A stretch of DNA of 64,000 nucleotides from Saccharothrix sp. ALI-22-I (GCF_001984175.1 NZ_MTQP01000069.1:372001-436000); one strand, 5' to 3'. Shown: positions 16,100 to 24,959, numbered from the stretch's first letter. Program-made: numbers and translations. Notes: generated by a model from the letters alone, not told the origin.

Positions 16100-17437
16100 T
16101 TAGCGCACCCGTGAGACGCTGATCGCGTATTCGGGCTGCGCAGACCGTGCGGGCAGCACCGGTTCACGGCGTCCGAGGACGGAGTCGAGGATCTCCCCCA
16201 CCCGGACCGAGGTGTTGGACAGCAGCGACGACGAGATGCCGTGCGTGTGCTCGGTGCCGCCCTGGAGGTAGAGACCGGCCAGCAGGTCGTCGTCGGTGTC
16301 CAGGCGGTAGTCGCGGCCGACACTGAGCCTGCCGTGCTCGTCACGCGTGCAGTGGCCGGCCAGGTCGCCCAGCAACGCGGTCGGGTCGGCCTCCAGGTAG
16401 CCGGTGGCGTAGACGATGGCGTCGGCCTCCAGCACCTCGCGCTCACCGGTGCTCAGCGACTCGACGGTCACCGTCAGCCCGTCCTCGCGGTCGTTCAGTT
16501 CGGCGACGCGGGAGAGGTTGAGCAGCCGCAGCCGCTGCCTGCCCAGCACCTTCTCCCGGTACACCCGCCGGTACAGCTCGGCGATCAGGTCGTTGTCGAC
16601 CACCGCGTAGTTGGTGTTGCCGTGGTAGTCCATGAGCCGGCGCTTGACCTGCTCCGGCGCGGTGAAGTAGTCGTCCACGGCGCCCGGGTCGAAGATCCGG
16701 TTCGCGAAGGAGCTGTCGTCGGCGGGGCTGTAGCCGTAGCGGGCGAACACCGCGCACACCTCGGCGGCGGGGAACCGCTCGTGCAGGAACGCGGTGACCT
16801 CGGCGCCGCTCTGCCCGGCGCCGACCACGACCAGCCGGCGCGGATCGGTCAGCGATTCGACGCGGTGCAGGAAGTCCCGGTTGTGCCAGACCCGGTCGGA
16901 CGGCAGGACGCCGTCGGGCAGGGCCGCCCGCAGGCCGGTGGCCAGCACCAGGTTGCGGGCGCGGCGCAGCTCCACCTCACCGGATGGGGTGCGCGAGGCG
17001 ACGTCGAAGTGGGTGACCACGCCGTCCTCGGTCACCGGACGCACGTCGACCACGTCGTGGTCGTAGGACACCAGGTCGTCCACGCGTTCGGCGGCCCACT
17101 CGAAGTAGTCGTGGAACTCGACCCGCAGCGGGAACAGGTTCTTGTGGTTGATGAAGTCGACCAGGCGGCCCTTGCTGTGCAGGTAGCTCAGGAAGGTGAA
17201 GGTGCTGTTCGGGTTCCGCAGGGTCACCAGGTCCTTGAGGAACGACACCTGCATCGTGGCGTCGTCGATCAACATCCCCCGGTGCCAGCCGAACTGCGGC
17301 TGGCGTTCCAGGAAGTGGGCGGTCACCACGTCTTCGGGCCGCGCGGTGGCGTTGTACTCGGTGACGGCGATCGCGAGGGCCAAATTGGACGGCCCGAAGC
17401 CGACGCCGAGGACGTCGAAGACCGGTGGCTGTGGCAT
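16100..17437 (-). CDS. L-ornithine N5-monooxygenase
   Basis: This 445-residue flavoenzyme belongs to the PvdA/SidA/CchB family. It uses FAD, NADPH and O2 to hydroxylate the side-chain amine of ornithine, the first step to hydroxamate siderophores. The FAD motif GVGFGPSNLALA starts at residue 11. The WHRGMLIDDATMQVSFLKDL stretch is typical of the substrate side. The NADPH motif VVVGAGQSGAEV lies near residue 200, and the family's ATGY motif occurs in IVYATGYLEADP. It provides the hydroxyornithine that NRPS domain A3 is predicted to activate. It is the first minus-strand gene of the cluster, with an iron box about 40 bases upstream of its start. Confidence 0.95.
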   Translation of the reverse strand: MPQPPVFDVLGVGFGPSNLALAIAVTEYNATARPEDVVTAHFLERQPQFGWHRGMLIDDATMQVSFLKDLVTLRNPNSTFTFLSYLHSKGRLVDFINHKNLFPLRVEFHDYFEWAAERVDDLVSYDHDVVDVRPVTEDGVVTHFDVASRTPSGEVELRRARNLVLATGLRAALPDGVLPSDRVWHNRDFLHRVESLTDPRRLVVVGAGQSGAEVTAFLHERFPAAEVCAVFARYGYSPADDSSFANRIFDPGAVDDYFTAPEQVKRRLMDYHGNTNYAVVDNDLIAELYRRVYREKVLGRQRLRLLNLSRVAELNDREDGLTVTVESLSTGEREVLEADAIVYATGYLEADPTALLGDLAGHCTRDEHGRLSVGRDYRLDTDDDLLAGLYLQGGTEHTHGISSSLLSNTSVRVGEILDSVLGRREPVLPARSAQPEYAISVSRVR

Positions 17438-17474
17438 GGCTGTCCCATCGGTGCGACATACAGGATGATCGAAC

Positions 17475-17493
17475 TTTGGTTACCCTAACCTAA
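17475..17493 (-). promoter_or_regulatory. Iron box for the monooxygenase promoter
   Basis: Read on the minus strand this is TTAGGTTAGGGTAACCAAA, matching 16 of 19 positions of the IdeR/DmdR consensus. It lies in the divergent region between the ornithine monooxygenase and the ABC transporter genes. It is placed to control the minus-strand gene, whose ATG begins 38 bases away. Confidence 0.85.
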
Positions 17494-17532
17494 GCGGCCC
17501 CGCAGCGGGCGTGATCCATACCTCTCTTTTGT

Positions 17533-17551
17533 TTAGGGTAGCCTCACCTAC
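17533..17551 (+). promoter_or_regulatory. Iron box for the ABC transporter promoter
   Basis: TTAGGGTAGCCTCACCTAC resembles the IdeR/DmdR consensus at about 15 of 19 positions. It lies 26 bases before the chosen transporter start, so that the longer upstream reading frame, which would translate through the box, is rejected. Paired boxes in one divergent region imply that synthesis and export are co-repressed by iron. Confidence 0.75.
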
Positions 17552-17576
17552 CAATCAGCGGAAGGTGGGCACCGGG

Positions 17577-19253
17577 GTGAAAACGGTCCGCAAGACGACT
17601 GTCCTCAAGGGGGCGGTGACCGGGCAGTGGAAGTCGGTGACCCTCGCTTCGGCGCTCGGCGCGGCCCACCAGACCGGGGAGGCCGCGGTACCCCTGCTCA
17701 TCGGTGTGGTCATCGACGAAGCGGTGCGGACCGGCGCGGGCGGGCGGCTGGTGTTCTGGATCGGCGTGCTGGCCGCGGTGTTCGTGGCGCTGTCGCTGAG
17801 CTTCCGGTTCTCCTTGCGGTGTGGGGAAAAGGCGTCGCACCAGGCCGCGCACGAGGTGCGGACCGAACTGGCCGCGCGGGTGCTGTCGGCCCACGGCGGC
17901 GCGGCGCACGGCAGGCTGTCCGGCGAGCTGGCGAACATCGCGACCAGCGACGCGCAACGCGTCGGCCAGGTGAACCTCGGCCTGCCGATCGCGTTCGCCG
18001 CGGTGGTCGGCGTGCTGGTGGGCGCGGTGGCGTTGCTGCGGGTGTCGGTGGTGTTGGGACTGCTGGTCCTGGTGGCCGCCCCGGTGCTGCTGGGCCTCGC
18101 GCATTTCTTGGGCAAACCACTCGAACGGCGCAGTGACGCCGAGCAGGACCGGGCCGCGTTGGCGTCCGGGGTGGCGGCCGACCTGGTCGCCGGGCTGCGG
18201 GCGTTGAAGGGCATCGGAGCGGAGGCGACGGCGGCCCAGCGGTACCGGGTGACCAGCCGGTCGTCCATGGAGGCCGCGATCCGGGCCGCCCGGTCGCGGG
18301 CCTGGCTGGACGGCTCGATGCTGGCGATGACCGGCGTGTTCCTGGCGATCGTGGCGCTGGTCGGCGGGCACCTGGCCGCGTCCGGGTCGATCAGCGTGGG
18401 CGAGTTGGTGGCCGCGGTCGGGTTGGCGCAGTTCCTGCTGTGGCCGTTGTCGATCTTCTCCTGGGTGAACGGGCTGTTCGCGCAGGGCCGGGCGTCGGCC
18501 GCACGGGTGGCCGAGGTGCTGGCCGCTCCCCCGGTCGTGCCGCCGGGTTCCTCGCCGTTGCCGGCTTCGGCTCCCGGGAGGGTGGAGCTGACGGACGTGG
18601 TGTCCGGGTCGCTGCGCGGGGTGTCGTTGACGGCGTCGCCCGGTGAACTGCTCGGCGTGGTGGCCCGTGATCCGGCGGACGCGGTGTCGTTGCTGGCCGT
18701 GCTGGCACGGGAGGTGGACCCGACGGCCGGTTCGGTGACGTTGGACGGCCTGCCCTTGTCCAGTGTGGAGAGTTCGGCGCTGCGGTCGGCGGTGCTGGTC
18801 GCGGCGCACGACGCGGACCTGTTCGAGGGATCGGTGCGGGACAACGTCGCGGCCGGTGGGTCGCAGGTGGATGAGGCGATGGACGCGGCACGGGTGGACG
18901 ACGTGGCGCGGGCGTTGCCCGACGGGTTGGACACGGTGATCTCCGCGCGCGGCCGGTCGTTGTCGGGCGGGCAGCGGCAACGGGTGGCGCTGGCGCGGGC
19001 CTTGGCCGCCGCTCCCCCGGTGCTGGTGGTGCACGACCCGACGACCGCGGTGGACGCGGTGACCGAGGTGTCGCTGGCCACCGGTATCAAGCGGATGCGG
19101 TCGGGGCTGACGACGATCGTGGTGGCGACGAGCCCGGCTTTGCTGGCCGCGGCGGATCGTGTGGTGTTCTTGGCTTCCGGTGCCGTCGTCTCGTCGGGCG
19201 CGCACGCGGACCTGGTGGCGGACGAGGACTACCGACTGGTGGTGTTGAGCTGA
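17577..19253 (+). CDS. ABC transporter half-exporter with degenerate ATPase motifs (siderophore transport)
   Basis: This protein of about 558 aa has a six-helix ABC-exporter transmembrane domain in roughly its first 300 residues and one nucleotide-binding domain. The signature LSGGQRQR is intact. The Walker A position reads GVVARDPADAVS with no lysine, the Walker B end is HDPT with no catalytic Glu, and the switch His is replaced in VVATSPA. It therefore cannot form an active site from its own Walker A but can lend its signature loop to the partner encoded next. GTG at 17577 is chosen since the iron box precludes a start further upstream. The stop overlaps the next start in TGATG. A role in siderophore export (or IrtAB-like import) follows from position and iron boxes. 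Confidence 0.85.
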   Translation: MKTVRKTTVLKGAVTGQWKSVTLASALGAAHQTGEAAVPLLIGVVIDEAVRTGAGGRLVFWIGVLAAVFVALSLSFRFSLRCGEKASHQAAHEVRTELAARVLSAHGGAAHGRLSGELANIATSDAQRVGQVNLGLPIAFAAVVGVLVGAVALLRVSVVLGLLVLVAAPVLLGLAHFLGKPLERRSDAEQDRAALASGVAADLVAGLRALKGIGAEATAAQRYRVTSRSSMEAAIRAARSRAWLDGSMLAMTGVFLAIVALVGGHLAASGSISVGELVAAVGLAQFLLWPLSIFSWVNGLFAQGRASAARVAEVLAAPPVVPPGSSPLPASAPGRVELTDVVSGSLRGVSLTASPGELLGVVARDPADAVSLLAVLAREVDPTAGSVTLDGLPLSSVESSALRSAVLVAAHDADLFEGSVRDNVAAGGSQVDEAMDAARVDDVARALPDGLDTVISARGRSLSGGQRQRVALARALAAAPPVLVVHDPTTAVDAVTEVSLATGIKRMRSGLTTIVVATSPALLAAADRVVFLASGAVVSSGAHADLVADEDYRLVVLS

Positions 19254-20977
19254 TGCGCGAGCTGCTGGCGACCGCGTCCGGCACGCGGACCTGGGCCGCG
19301 GTCGGGGAGTTGGTGCGACCGCGCCGCGGGTTGGCGTGGGGGGCGCTGCTGGTGCTGTTGGCGGGCACGGCGGTCGGGTTGATCACCGCGCCGATGCTCG
19401 GTCGGATCGTGGACCTGGTCGGTGCCGGGTCGTCCGCTCTGGCTTGGCCGGTGGTGGTGTTGGTGCTGGTCGCGGTCGCGCAGGGCGTGTCGACCGCGTT
19501 CGGCACTTCCCTGGTGGCGCGGCTGGGCGAGGGGATGCTCGCCGACCTGCGCGAGAAGTTCGTGGAGCGCGCGCTGCACCTGCCGTTGGAGCGGGTGGAG
19601 AAGGCAGGCGCGGGTGACCTGACCTCGCGGGTGACGCGGGACGTGCAGGTGATCGCGGACGCGGTGCGCAACGCGCTGCCGGTGATGGCGCGGGCGGCGT
19701 TGACCATCGGGCTGACCGTGGTCGGCATCGCGGTGCTGGACTGGCGGTTCCTGATCCCGGTGCTGCTGGCGCTGCCGATCCACGTGCACACCGTGCGCTG
19801 GTACGGCGGGCGGGCGGTGCGGCTGTACGCGTCGCAGCGGGTCGCCGTGGGGGTGCAGCAGCAGCAGTTGCTGGACTCGATCGGCGGTGCGGCGACCGTG
19901 CGGACGTTCGGGTTGGCTTCCTCGCACGTGGCGCGGGTGCGGACGCGGTCGCAGGAGGCGGTGGACCTGGCATTGCGCGGCATCCGGTTGCTGACCCGGT
20001 TCTACGGGCGACTCAACGTAGCCGAGTTCATCGGTCTGGCCGGTGTGCTGGTGACCGGGTACCTGCTGGTGGGCGCTGGTTCGGCGTCGGTCGGCACGGC
20101 GACGGCCGCGGCCCTGTACTTCCACAGCCTGTTCAACCCGATCAACGCGGCGCTGGCGTTGGCCGACGACGCCCAGGCCGCCACCGCGTCACTGTCACGG
20201 CTGGTGGGCGTGACCGACGGGCCGATGCCCTCGGTCGAGGGGCGGGTCCGGCCGGTGGACACGACGATCAAGCTGGCCGGCGTCGGTTACTCCTATGTGG
20301 ACGGACACCCGGTGCTGCGGGACATCGACCTGGAGCTCGGCGCGGGTGAGCGGGTCGCACTGGTCGGCGCGTCGGGTGCGGGCAAGACGACGTTGGCGAA
20401 GCTGATCGCGGGCGTGCACGAGCCGACCAGCGGGTCCATCACCCTCGGCGGGGTGGAGTTGGGGTTGGCGGCGCGGTCGGTCGCGTTGATCACGCAGGAG
20501 GTGCACGTCTTCGCCGGCCCGCTGGTGGACGATCTGCGGCTGGCCCGCCCCGATGCTTCGGACGAAGACATCACGGCCGCGTTGGCGCGGGTCGGCGCGC
20601 TGGGCTGGGCGTCCGCGCTGCCGTCCGGGCTCGACACCGTGGTCGGCGAGGGCGGGCACCGGTTGACCGTGGCGCAGGCGCAGCAGCTGGCGTTGGCCCG
20701 GCTCGTGCTGGCCGACCCGCCGGTGGCGATCCTGGACGAGGCGACGGCGGACGCGGGCAGCGCCGGTGCGCGGGAGTTGGAGGAGGCGGCGGCGCGGGCG
20801 TTGGACGGGCGGACCGGGCTGCTGGTGGCGCACCGGCTCACCCAGGCCGCGACGGCGGACCGCGTGGTCGTGCTGGAGGCCGGGCGGGTGGTGGAGAGCG
20901 GCACGCACGAGCAACTGCTGGCCGCCGGCGGTCGTTACGCCACGCTGTGGGCGGCCTGGTCGGGCACCCGGTCCTGA
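19253..20977 (+). CDS. ABC transporter half-exporter, catalytic partner
   Basis: This 574-residue protein has an N-terminal exporter-type transmembrane domain followed by an ATPase domain. Walker A is intact (GASGAGKTT), Walker B keeps its glutamate (VAILDEATAD) and the switch histidine is present (LLVAHRLT). By contrast its signature loop is LTVAQ instead of LSGGQ. The defects complement those of the preceding gene product: this Walker A plus the partner's LSGGQ would make one working ATP site, and the reverse combination would be dead. The one-base overlap with the upstream gene supports a heterodimer made in equal amounts. The substrate is inferred from the siderophore genes around it. Confidence 0.88.
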   Translation: MRELLATASGTRTWAAVGELVRPRRGLAWGALLVLLAGTAVGLITAPMLGRIVDLVGAGSSALAWPVVVLVLVAVAQGVSTAFGTSLVARLGEGMLADLREKFVERALHLPLERVEKAGAGDLTSRVTRDVQVIADAVRNALPVMARAALTIGLTVVGIAVLDWRFLIPVLLALPIHVHTVRWYGGRAVRLYASQRVAVGVQQQQLLDSIGGAATVRTFGLASSHVARVRTRSQEAVDLALRGIRLLTRFYGRLNVAEFIGLAGVLVTGYLLVGAGSASVGTATAAALYFHSLFNPINAALALADDAQAATASLSRLVGVTDGPMPSVEGRVRPVDTTIKLAGVGYSYVDGHPVLRDIDLELGAGERVALVGASGAGKTTLAKLIAGVHEPTSGSITLGGVELGLAARSVALITQEVHVFAGPLVDDLRLARPDASDEDITAALARVGALGWASALPSGLDTVVGEGGHRLTVAQAQQLALARLVLADPPVAILDEATADAGSAGARELEEAAARALDGRTGLLVAHRLTQAATADRVVVLEAGRVVESGTHEQLLAAGGRYATLWAAWSGTRS

Positions 20978-20986
20978 CCCGTTCGG

Positions 20987-21877
20987 CTAGGAGCGCGCTC
21001 CCGCGAGCACGGCCACGCTCTCCTCGATCGGCGGCAGGTCGGCGATCTCATCGGCCAGCCTGCGCGCGGCCAGCCGGTGCGACTCGTCCCGCGGGACCCG
21101 CGACAGGTTCTCGCTCAAGGCGGTCAGCTCGGGATCGACCACCGCACCCGCCCCGGACCGCTCGACCGCCCGCGCGTTGTAGAACTGGTCCAGCGCGAAC
21201 AGCGGGACCACGATCTGCGGCACGCCGGCGGCGAGCGCGGTCATCGTGGTGCCGAACCCGCCGTGGCCGATGACGGCGCCCGCGTGCGGCATGACGTCCT
21301 GTTGCGGCCAGAAGGGTTCCACCCGGATGTGGTCGGGGGTCGGGCCCACCAGCGCCGGGTCGACCGACTCCCCCAGCGTGATCAGCACTCGGACCGGCTG
21401 GTCGGCCAGCGCCTCCACCAGCGCGCGGTACATCCCGCGGAACGGTGGGAGGGCCGCGGCGACCGTGCCGAAGCTCGCGTACACGATCGGGCCGTCGGAA
21501 TCCGGCCACTCCGAGAGGCCGCGTGGCGTCGCCGGGGGCGGCTCGTAGCGGAAGCGGTGGATCGGTCGGTCGGGCAGGCCGTCGGTGGGGTCCAGCGACT
21601 CCGGCACCGCGGTCAGCAACGGTGTCGCCAGCAGTCCGTCGTCGTCCGGGGAGCCCAGCCGCGCCAGTGCGTCACCGAGCAGGGCGCAGGCGGCCACGTC
21701 GGTCTCGGCCAGCGCGGCGGCGATCTCCACCTGCGGCACCCCCACCGCCGCGCGACCACGAACGACGCGAACTCGGCCAGCTCCCGCACCACGACATCGG
21801 GCTTGAACTCGCGCACGGCGGCCTCGATGCCGGGCAGCGCCGCACGGGCGTCCACACCGGCATCGGCGCGGAGCTGA
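20987..21877 (-). pseudogene. Broken UDP-glycosyltransferase (MGT/GT1-like)
   Basis: The minus strand encodes the C-terminal two thirds of a GT1-type glycosyltransferase. IVYASFGTVA, the PQQDVMPHAGAVIGHGGFGTT donor-site region and PLFALDQFYNARAVERSGAG are clear. Upstream, a further family segment ending in LAEFASFVVA is in another frame; the two join if one base is restored in GTCGCGCGGCGG near 21760. The N-terminal ~100 residues are missing altogether, and the remnant abuts the LacI stop codon. It looks like a decayed gene rather than a start-site problem. An active fragment starting at 21745 (252 aa) is unlikely because the acceptor domain is gone. Confidence 0.75.
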
Positions 21878-22864
21878 TCAGCCCGAACGGCGGACGACGA
21901 AGGTCGTGGGCAGGACGACGGGTTCCGGAGCCGGGGTCGTGCCTTCGAGCCGGGCCAGCAGGAGCCGGGCGGCGGCCCCGCCCATCTCCCGCATCGGCTG
22001 CCGCACGGTGGTCAACTCGGCGTGCGCGGCGATGGGGATGTCGTCGAAACCGACCACCGCGACGTCGTCCGGCACCTTCCGGCCGACCGCGGTCAACGCC
22101 CGCACCACGCCCAGCGCGGACAGGTCGTTGTGCGCGAACACGGCGTCGAAGCGCAGCCCGGTGGCCAACAGCTCCTCCGTCGCCGCCGCGCCCCGATCGG
22201 TGCCGAAGTCGCCCTCCACCACCAGCCGCGGGTCCACGTGCACGCCCGCGTCGCCCAGCGCGTCGAGGAAACCGTCCAACCGCTCCCGCACGCACCCGAA
22301 GTGCGCCGGTCCCGTCACCACGGCGAACGCCGTGCGGCCGGCGGACACCAGGTGCTGCGCCGCCGCCCGCGCGCCCTCCCGGTTGGTGGTGCTCACCGAC
22401 GGGAAACCGGGCCTCCTGCCCCGGTCGTCGATCATCACCACGGGCAGGCCCTGGTCGTGCAACGTCTCGATGTAGCTCAACGTGTCCGGCGGCTCGATCA
22501 CCAGCAGCCCGTCGAACGCCTTCGCCGACACGTGGCCGGCGAACTGCGCCAACGACTCCGCGCCCCGGTTCACCGTGTACAGCAGCAGGCCGTACCCCTC
22601 GGCCTCCAGCTCGTCCACCGCGCCCTGTACCACTTCACCGGCCCAGGGCCAGGTCAGCGAGGGGACCAGCATGCCGACGGTGCGGGCACGGCCGCGGGCG
22701 AGGCCGACGGCCCGTGCGCTGGGCACGTAGCCGACGTCCGCGATCACCTGGCGCACCCGTACCGCGGTGGCCGCGTCGACGTCCGGCTTGCCGTTGAGCA
22801 CGCGGGACACGGTCGCCTTGCTCACCTGGGCGCGTCGGGCGACTTCGGCGATCGTGACTCGCAC
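21878..22864 (-). CDS. LacI-family transcriptional regulator
   Basis: This protein of about 328 aa has a LacI helix-turn-helix and hinge at its N-terminus (VTIAEVARRAQVSKATVSRV, then a hinge helix near YVPSARAVGLARGR), followed by a sugar-binding-protein fold with DGLLVIEPPD and the conserved FDDIPIAA segment. It should bind an inverted-repeat operator and respond to a sugar-like effector. GTG at 22862-22864 is chosen because AGGAG lies five bases upstream; a start eight codons earlier is possible. A palindromic site lies just upstream, which suggests autoregulation. Its only close neighbour downstream is a dead glycosyltransferase, so its original targets may be lost or elsewhere. Confidence 0.9.
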   Translation of the reverse strand: MRVTIAEVARRAQVSKATVSRVLNGKPDVDAATAVRVRQVIADVGYVPSARAVGLARGRARTVGMLVPSLTWPWAGEVVQGAVDELEAEGYGLLLYTVNRGAESLAQFAGHVSAKAFDGLLVIEPPDTLSYIETLHDQGLPVVMIDDRGRRPGFPSVSTTNREGARAAAQHLVSAGRTAFAVVTGPAHFGCVRERLDGFLDALGDAGVHVDPRLVVEGDFGTDRGAAATEELLATGLRFDAVFAHNDLSALGVVRALTAVGRKVPDDVAVVGFDDIPIAAHAELTTVRQPMREMGGAAARLLLARLEGTTPAPEPVVLPTTFVVRRSG

Positions 22865-22895
22865 GTGCACTCCTCGGCTGCTGTCCACGGCGTTC

Positions 22896-22919
22896 GTAAC
22901 CGGTACCGAAACCGGTTAC
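22896..22919. promoter_or_regulatory. Probable LacI operator
   Basis: GTAACCGGT and ACCGGTTAC form a perfect 9-bp inverted repeat separated by ACCGAA. It contains the core AACCGGTT that LacI-family proteins typically recognise. It lies about 30 bases upstream of the LacI start, placed for autorepression. Confidence 0.7.
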
Positions 22920-23017
22920 GGACACGCAGTCAACCGCTAGGTGCACGCAGCGTCAAGAGTGCGCCCGCACCGCTCCGATGCCAGGTCACGCCAGTCCGGG
23001 CGGCTGTACCCGCATCG

Positions 23018-23088
23018 GTCAGGCGTCGGTGCCTACGGCGGTCAGGCGTCGGTGCCCGTGTTGGCACCCAGGTCGGTACCGGCGTCGG
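23018..23088. repeat. GGTCAGGCGTCGGTGCC direct repeats in a gene-free spacer
   Basis: The words GGTCAGGCGTCGGTGCC occur twice about 21 bases apart, with a third partial copy (GGCGTCGGTCAGGCC) close by. They lie in the spacer between LacI and the 78-aa gene on the minus strand, just past the latter's stop codon. No function is assigned. Confidence 0.5.
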
Positions 23089-23325
23089 TCAGGCCAGCAC
23101 CGCGCGGCCGGCGGGCGTCAACTCGGCCCGCACCCACGGCTCGGAGGTGTCCGGTCGAGCCGGGCGGAGCAGTCCGGCGTGGGCCAGTTCGCGAGCGGCC
23201 ACCTGGTCGCTGCACAGCAGCCCGTCCACCTTCAAATCGGGTTCGCTGCTGCGGGTCACCTCGGCCCGTCCCGCCGCGATGGCGCGGAGCAGAGCACGTG
23301 CCCGGTGGTTCAGTTCCTCGTCCAT
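23089..23325 (-). CDS. Small winged-helix-like protein of unknown function
   Basis: This is a 78-residue protein. It starts MDEELNHRARALLRAIAAGR, contains a central LLCSDQVAARELAHAGLL stretch that resembles a winged-helix core, and ends in AELTPAGRAVLA, a phrase common at the end of MarR/PadR-like wings. Similar small proteins are frequent in Pseudonocardiales in my recollection. The ATG is the only reasonable start. It is transcribed divergently from the MOSC gene. I cannot assign a target; a DNA-binding role is only suggested by the wing-like ending. Confidence 0.6.
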   Translation of the reverse strand: MDEELNHRARALLRAIAAGRAEVTRSSEPDLKVDGLLCSDQVAARELAHAGLLRPARPDTSEPWVRAELTPAGRAVLA

Positions 23326-23412
23326 GATCGTTTCACCGTCGTCCCCCCTGAAAGTTGTTCACTGGGCATATCGCCACAACACCAGGAAGTCTTACTGGGT
23401 AGGGTCGATTTC

Positions 23413-23952
23413 ATGGGGACAGTCGTGGCCGTGAGCCGAAGCGGGGAGTACACCTTCACCAAACCCAACCAGGACGCCGTCACGCTCGTCGCCGGGCTCG
23501 GCATCGAGGGCGATGTGCACCAGGGCGTCACGGTGAAGCACCGGTCACGCGTCCGGCGCGATCCCACCCAGCCGAACCTGCGCCAGGTGCACCTCATGCA
23601 CGCGGAACTGCACGACGAGCTGAACGCGTCCGGCTTCCAGGTCGCCCCCGGCCAACTGGGTGAGAACGTGACCACGCGCGGCATCGACCTGCTCGACCTG
23701 CCGACCGGCACGCGCCTGCACCTGGGTCCGCACGCCGTGGTCGAGGTGACGGGCCTGCGCAACCCGTGCCCGCAGATCGAGGCGTTCCAGGAGGGCCTGC
23801 TCAAGCAGGTCGTCGGCCGCGACGAGGACGGCAACGTGGTCCGCAAGGCGGGCATCATGTCCGTCGTGCTCGTCGGCGGCGAAGTCCGCCCCGGCGACGA
23901 GATCCGGGTCGAACTCCCCGCCGAACCGCACAGCCCGCTCGTGCCGGTCTGA
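23413..23952 (+). CDS. MOSC domain-containing protein
   Basis: This 179-residue protein has a stand-alone MOSC domain, the sulfur-carrier fold related to the molybdenum cofactor sulfurase C-terminus and to YiiM. Family landmarks are GLGIEGDVHQG near residue 30, PGQLGENVTTRGIDLLDLP in the middle and the signature VTGLRNPCPQIEAF with the conserved Cys. Proteins of this size typically act in metal-sulfur handling or reduction of N-hydroxylated compounds, but the substrate cannot be read from sequence. ATG 23413 is preferred to the long upstream frame because homology starts there (MGTVVAVSRSGEYTFTK). Confidence 0.88.
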   Translation: MGTVVAVSRSGEYTFTKPNQDAVTLVAGLGIEGDVHQGVTVKHRSRVRRDPTQPNLRQVHLMHAELHDELNASGFQVAPGQLGENVTTRGIDLLDLPTGTRLHLGPHAVVEVTGLRNPCPQIEAFQEGLLKQVVGRDEDGNVVRKAGIMSVVLVGGEVRPGDEIRVELPAEPHSPLVPV

Positions 23953-24106
23953 GCTGAGTCCGAGCTGTCGCTGGAGATCGCGCAGGTGGTGATCGCGGCG
24001 GATGAATCCGGCTCGTCCAAGCCACGGTCCGGGCACTCGCCACTCTCGCGATCGCCGGCTACGCCGGCCTCATCCGCAAGCCTTCCTGACGCTACTGTCC
24101 GTTGCC

Positions 24107-24856
24107 GTGACAGGACTTCTCACGGGCAAGGTCGCACTCGTCACCGGGGCCAGCGGCCACATCGGGCGCGGTATCGCGGTGCGGTTCGCGTTGGCCGGGG
24201 CGGCCGTTGTCGCGCACAGCCATCGGGGTGACGTGCGGGCGCTGGTCGCGGAGATCGTGGCGGCGGGTGGGCGGGCGACCGGTGTCCGGGCCGATCTCGG
24301 TGACGAAGAAGAGGGCCGGCGGCTGGTGCGTGAGGCGGCCGAGTGGCGCGGGCGGTTGGACGCGGTGGTGAACAACGCGGGTGTGCAGCCGGTGCAGGAC
24401 CTCGCGGGTATGACGGCGGCTCAGTGGCGTGAAGTGGTGGACGTCAACCTGACCAGTGCGTTCTCGTGCACCCAAGCGGCGGCCGAGGTGTTGCCGGAGG
24501 GTGGGTCGGTCACCCACATCGCCTCCATCGAGGGCACCCATCCCGCCGCCGGGCACGCGCACTACAGCGCGTCCAAGGCCGCCCTCATCATGCACGCCCG
24601 GTCGGCGGCACTGGAGTACGGGTCACGTGGCATCCGGGTCAACACGGTCTCCCCCGGGTTGATCGACCGGCCGGGCTTGGCCGAGGACTGGCCGGACGGG
24701 GTCGAGCGGTGGACTACGGCGGCGCCGTTGAGTCGACTGGGTCGACCGGAGGACGTTGGTGACGCCTGCGTTTTCCTGGCCTCACCGATGGCCTCCTGGA
24801 TCACCGGAAACGACCTGGTAGTAGACGGCGGGATCACCGCGCGACCCACTTGGTGA
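24107..24856 (+). CDS. Short-chain dehydrogenase/reductase
   Basis: This 249-residue classical SDR has the cofactor motif TGASGHIG at residues 13-20, NNAG at 89-92 and the catalytic Ser140, Tyr153 and Lys157 (YSASK). The C-terminal SPGLIDRPG and ITGNDLVVDGG are typical of FabG-like members. HSHRGDVRAL after the second strand favours NADP(H). It would interconvert an alcohol and a carbonyl; the substrate is unknown. GTG at 24107 is used since it gives the usual short N-terminus. It stands alone, with no evident operon partner. Confidence 0.9.
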   Translation: MTGLLTGKVALVTGASGHIGRGIAVRFALAGAAVVAHSHRGDVRALVAEIVAAGGRATGVRADLGDEEEGRRLVREAAEWRGRLDAVVNNAGVQPVQDLAGMTAAQWREVVDVNLTSAFSCTQAAAEVLPEGGSVTHIASIEGTHPAAGHAHYSASKAALIMHARSAALEYGSRGIRVNTVSPGLIDRPGLAEDWPDGVERWTTAAPLSRLGRPEDVGDACVFLASPMASWITGNDLVVDGGITARPTW

Positions 24857-24959
24857 ACTATTCGCGACGTAGTGGAAATGTGAATTCACAGATTACGACA
24901 TCTCAGTGACGTGCGAATCCTGCTGAATACGATCCACTCAATGGGGTCACCCCGGGGCC

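Noticed and set aside
17511..17576. Upstream start for the first ABC transporter
   Set aside because: It would translate through the iron box at 17533-17551 and has no ribosome site.
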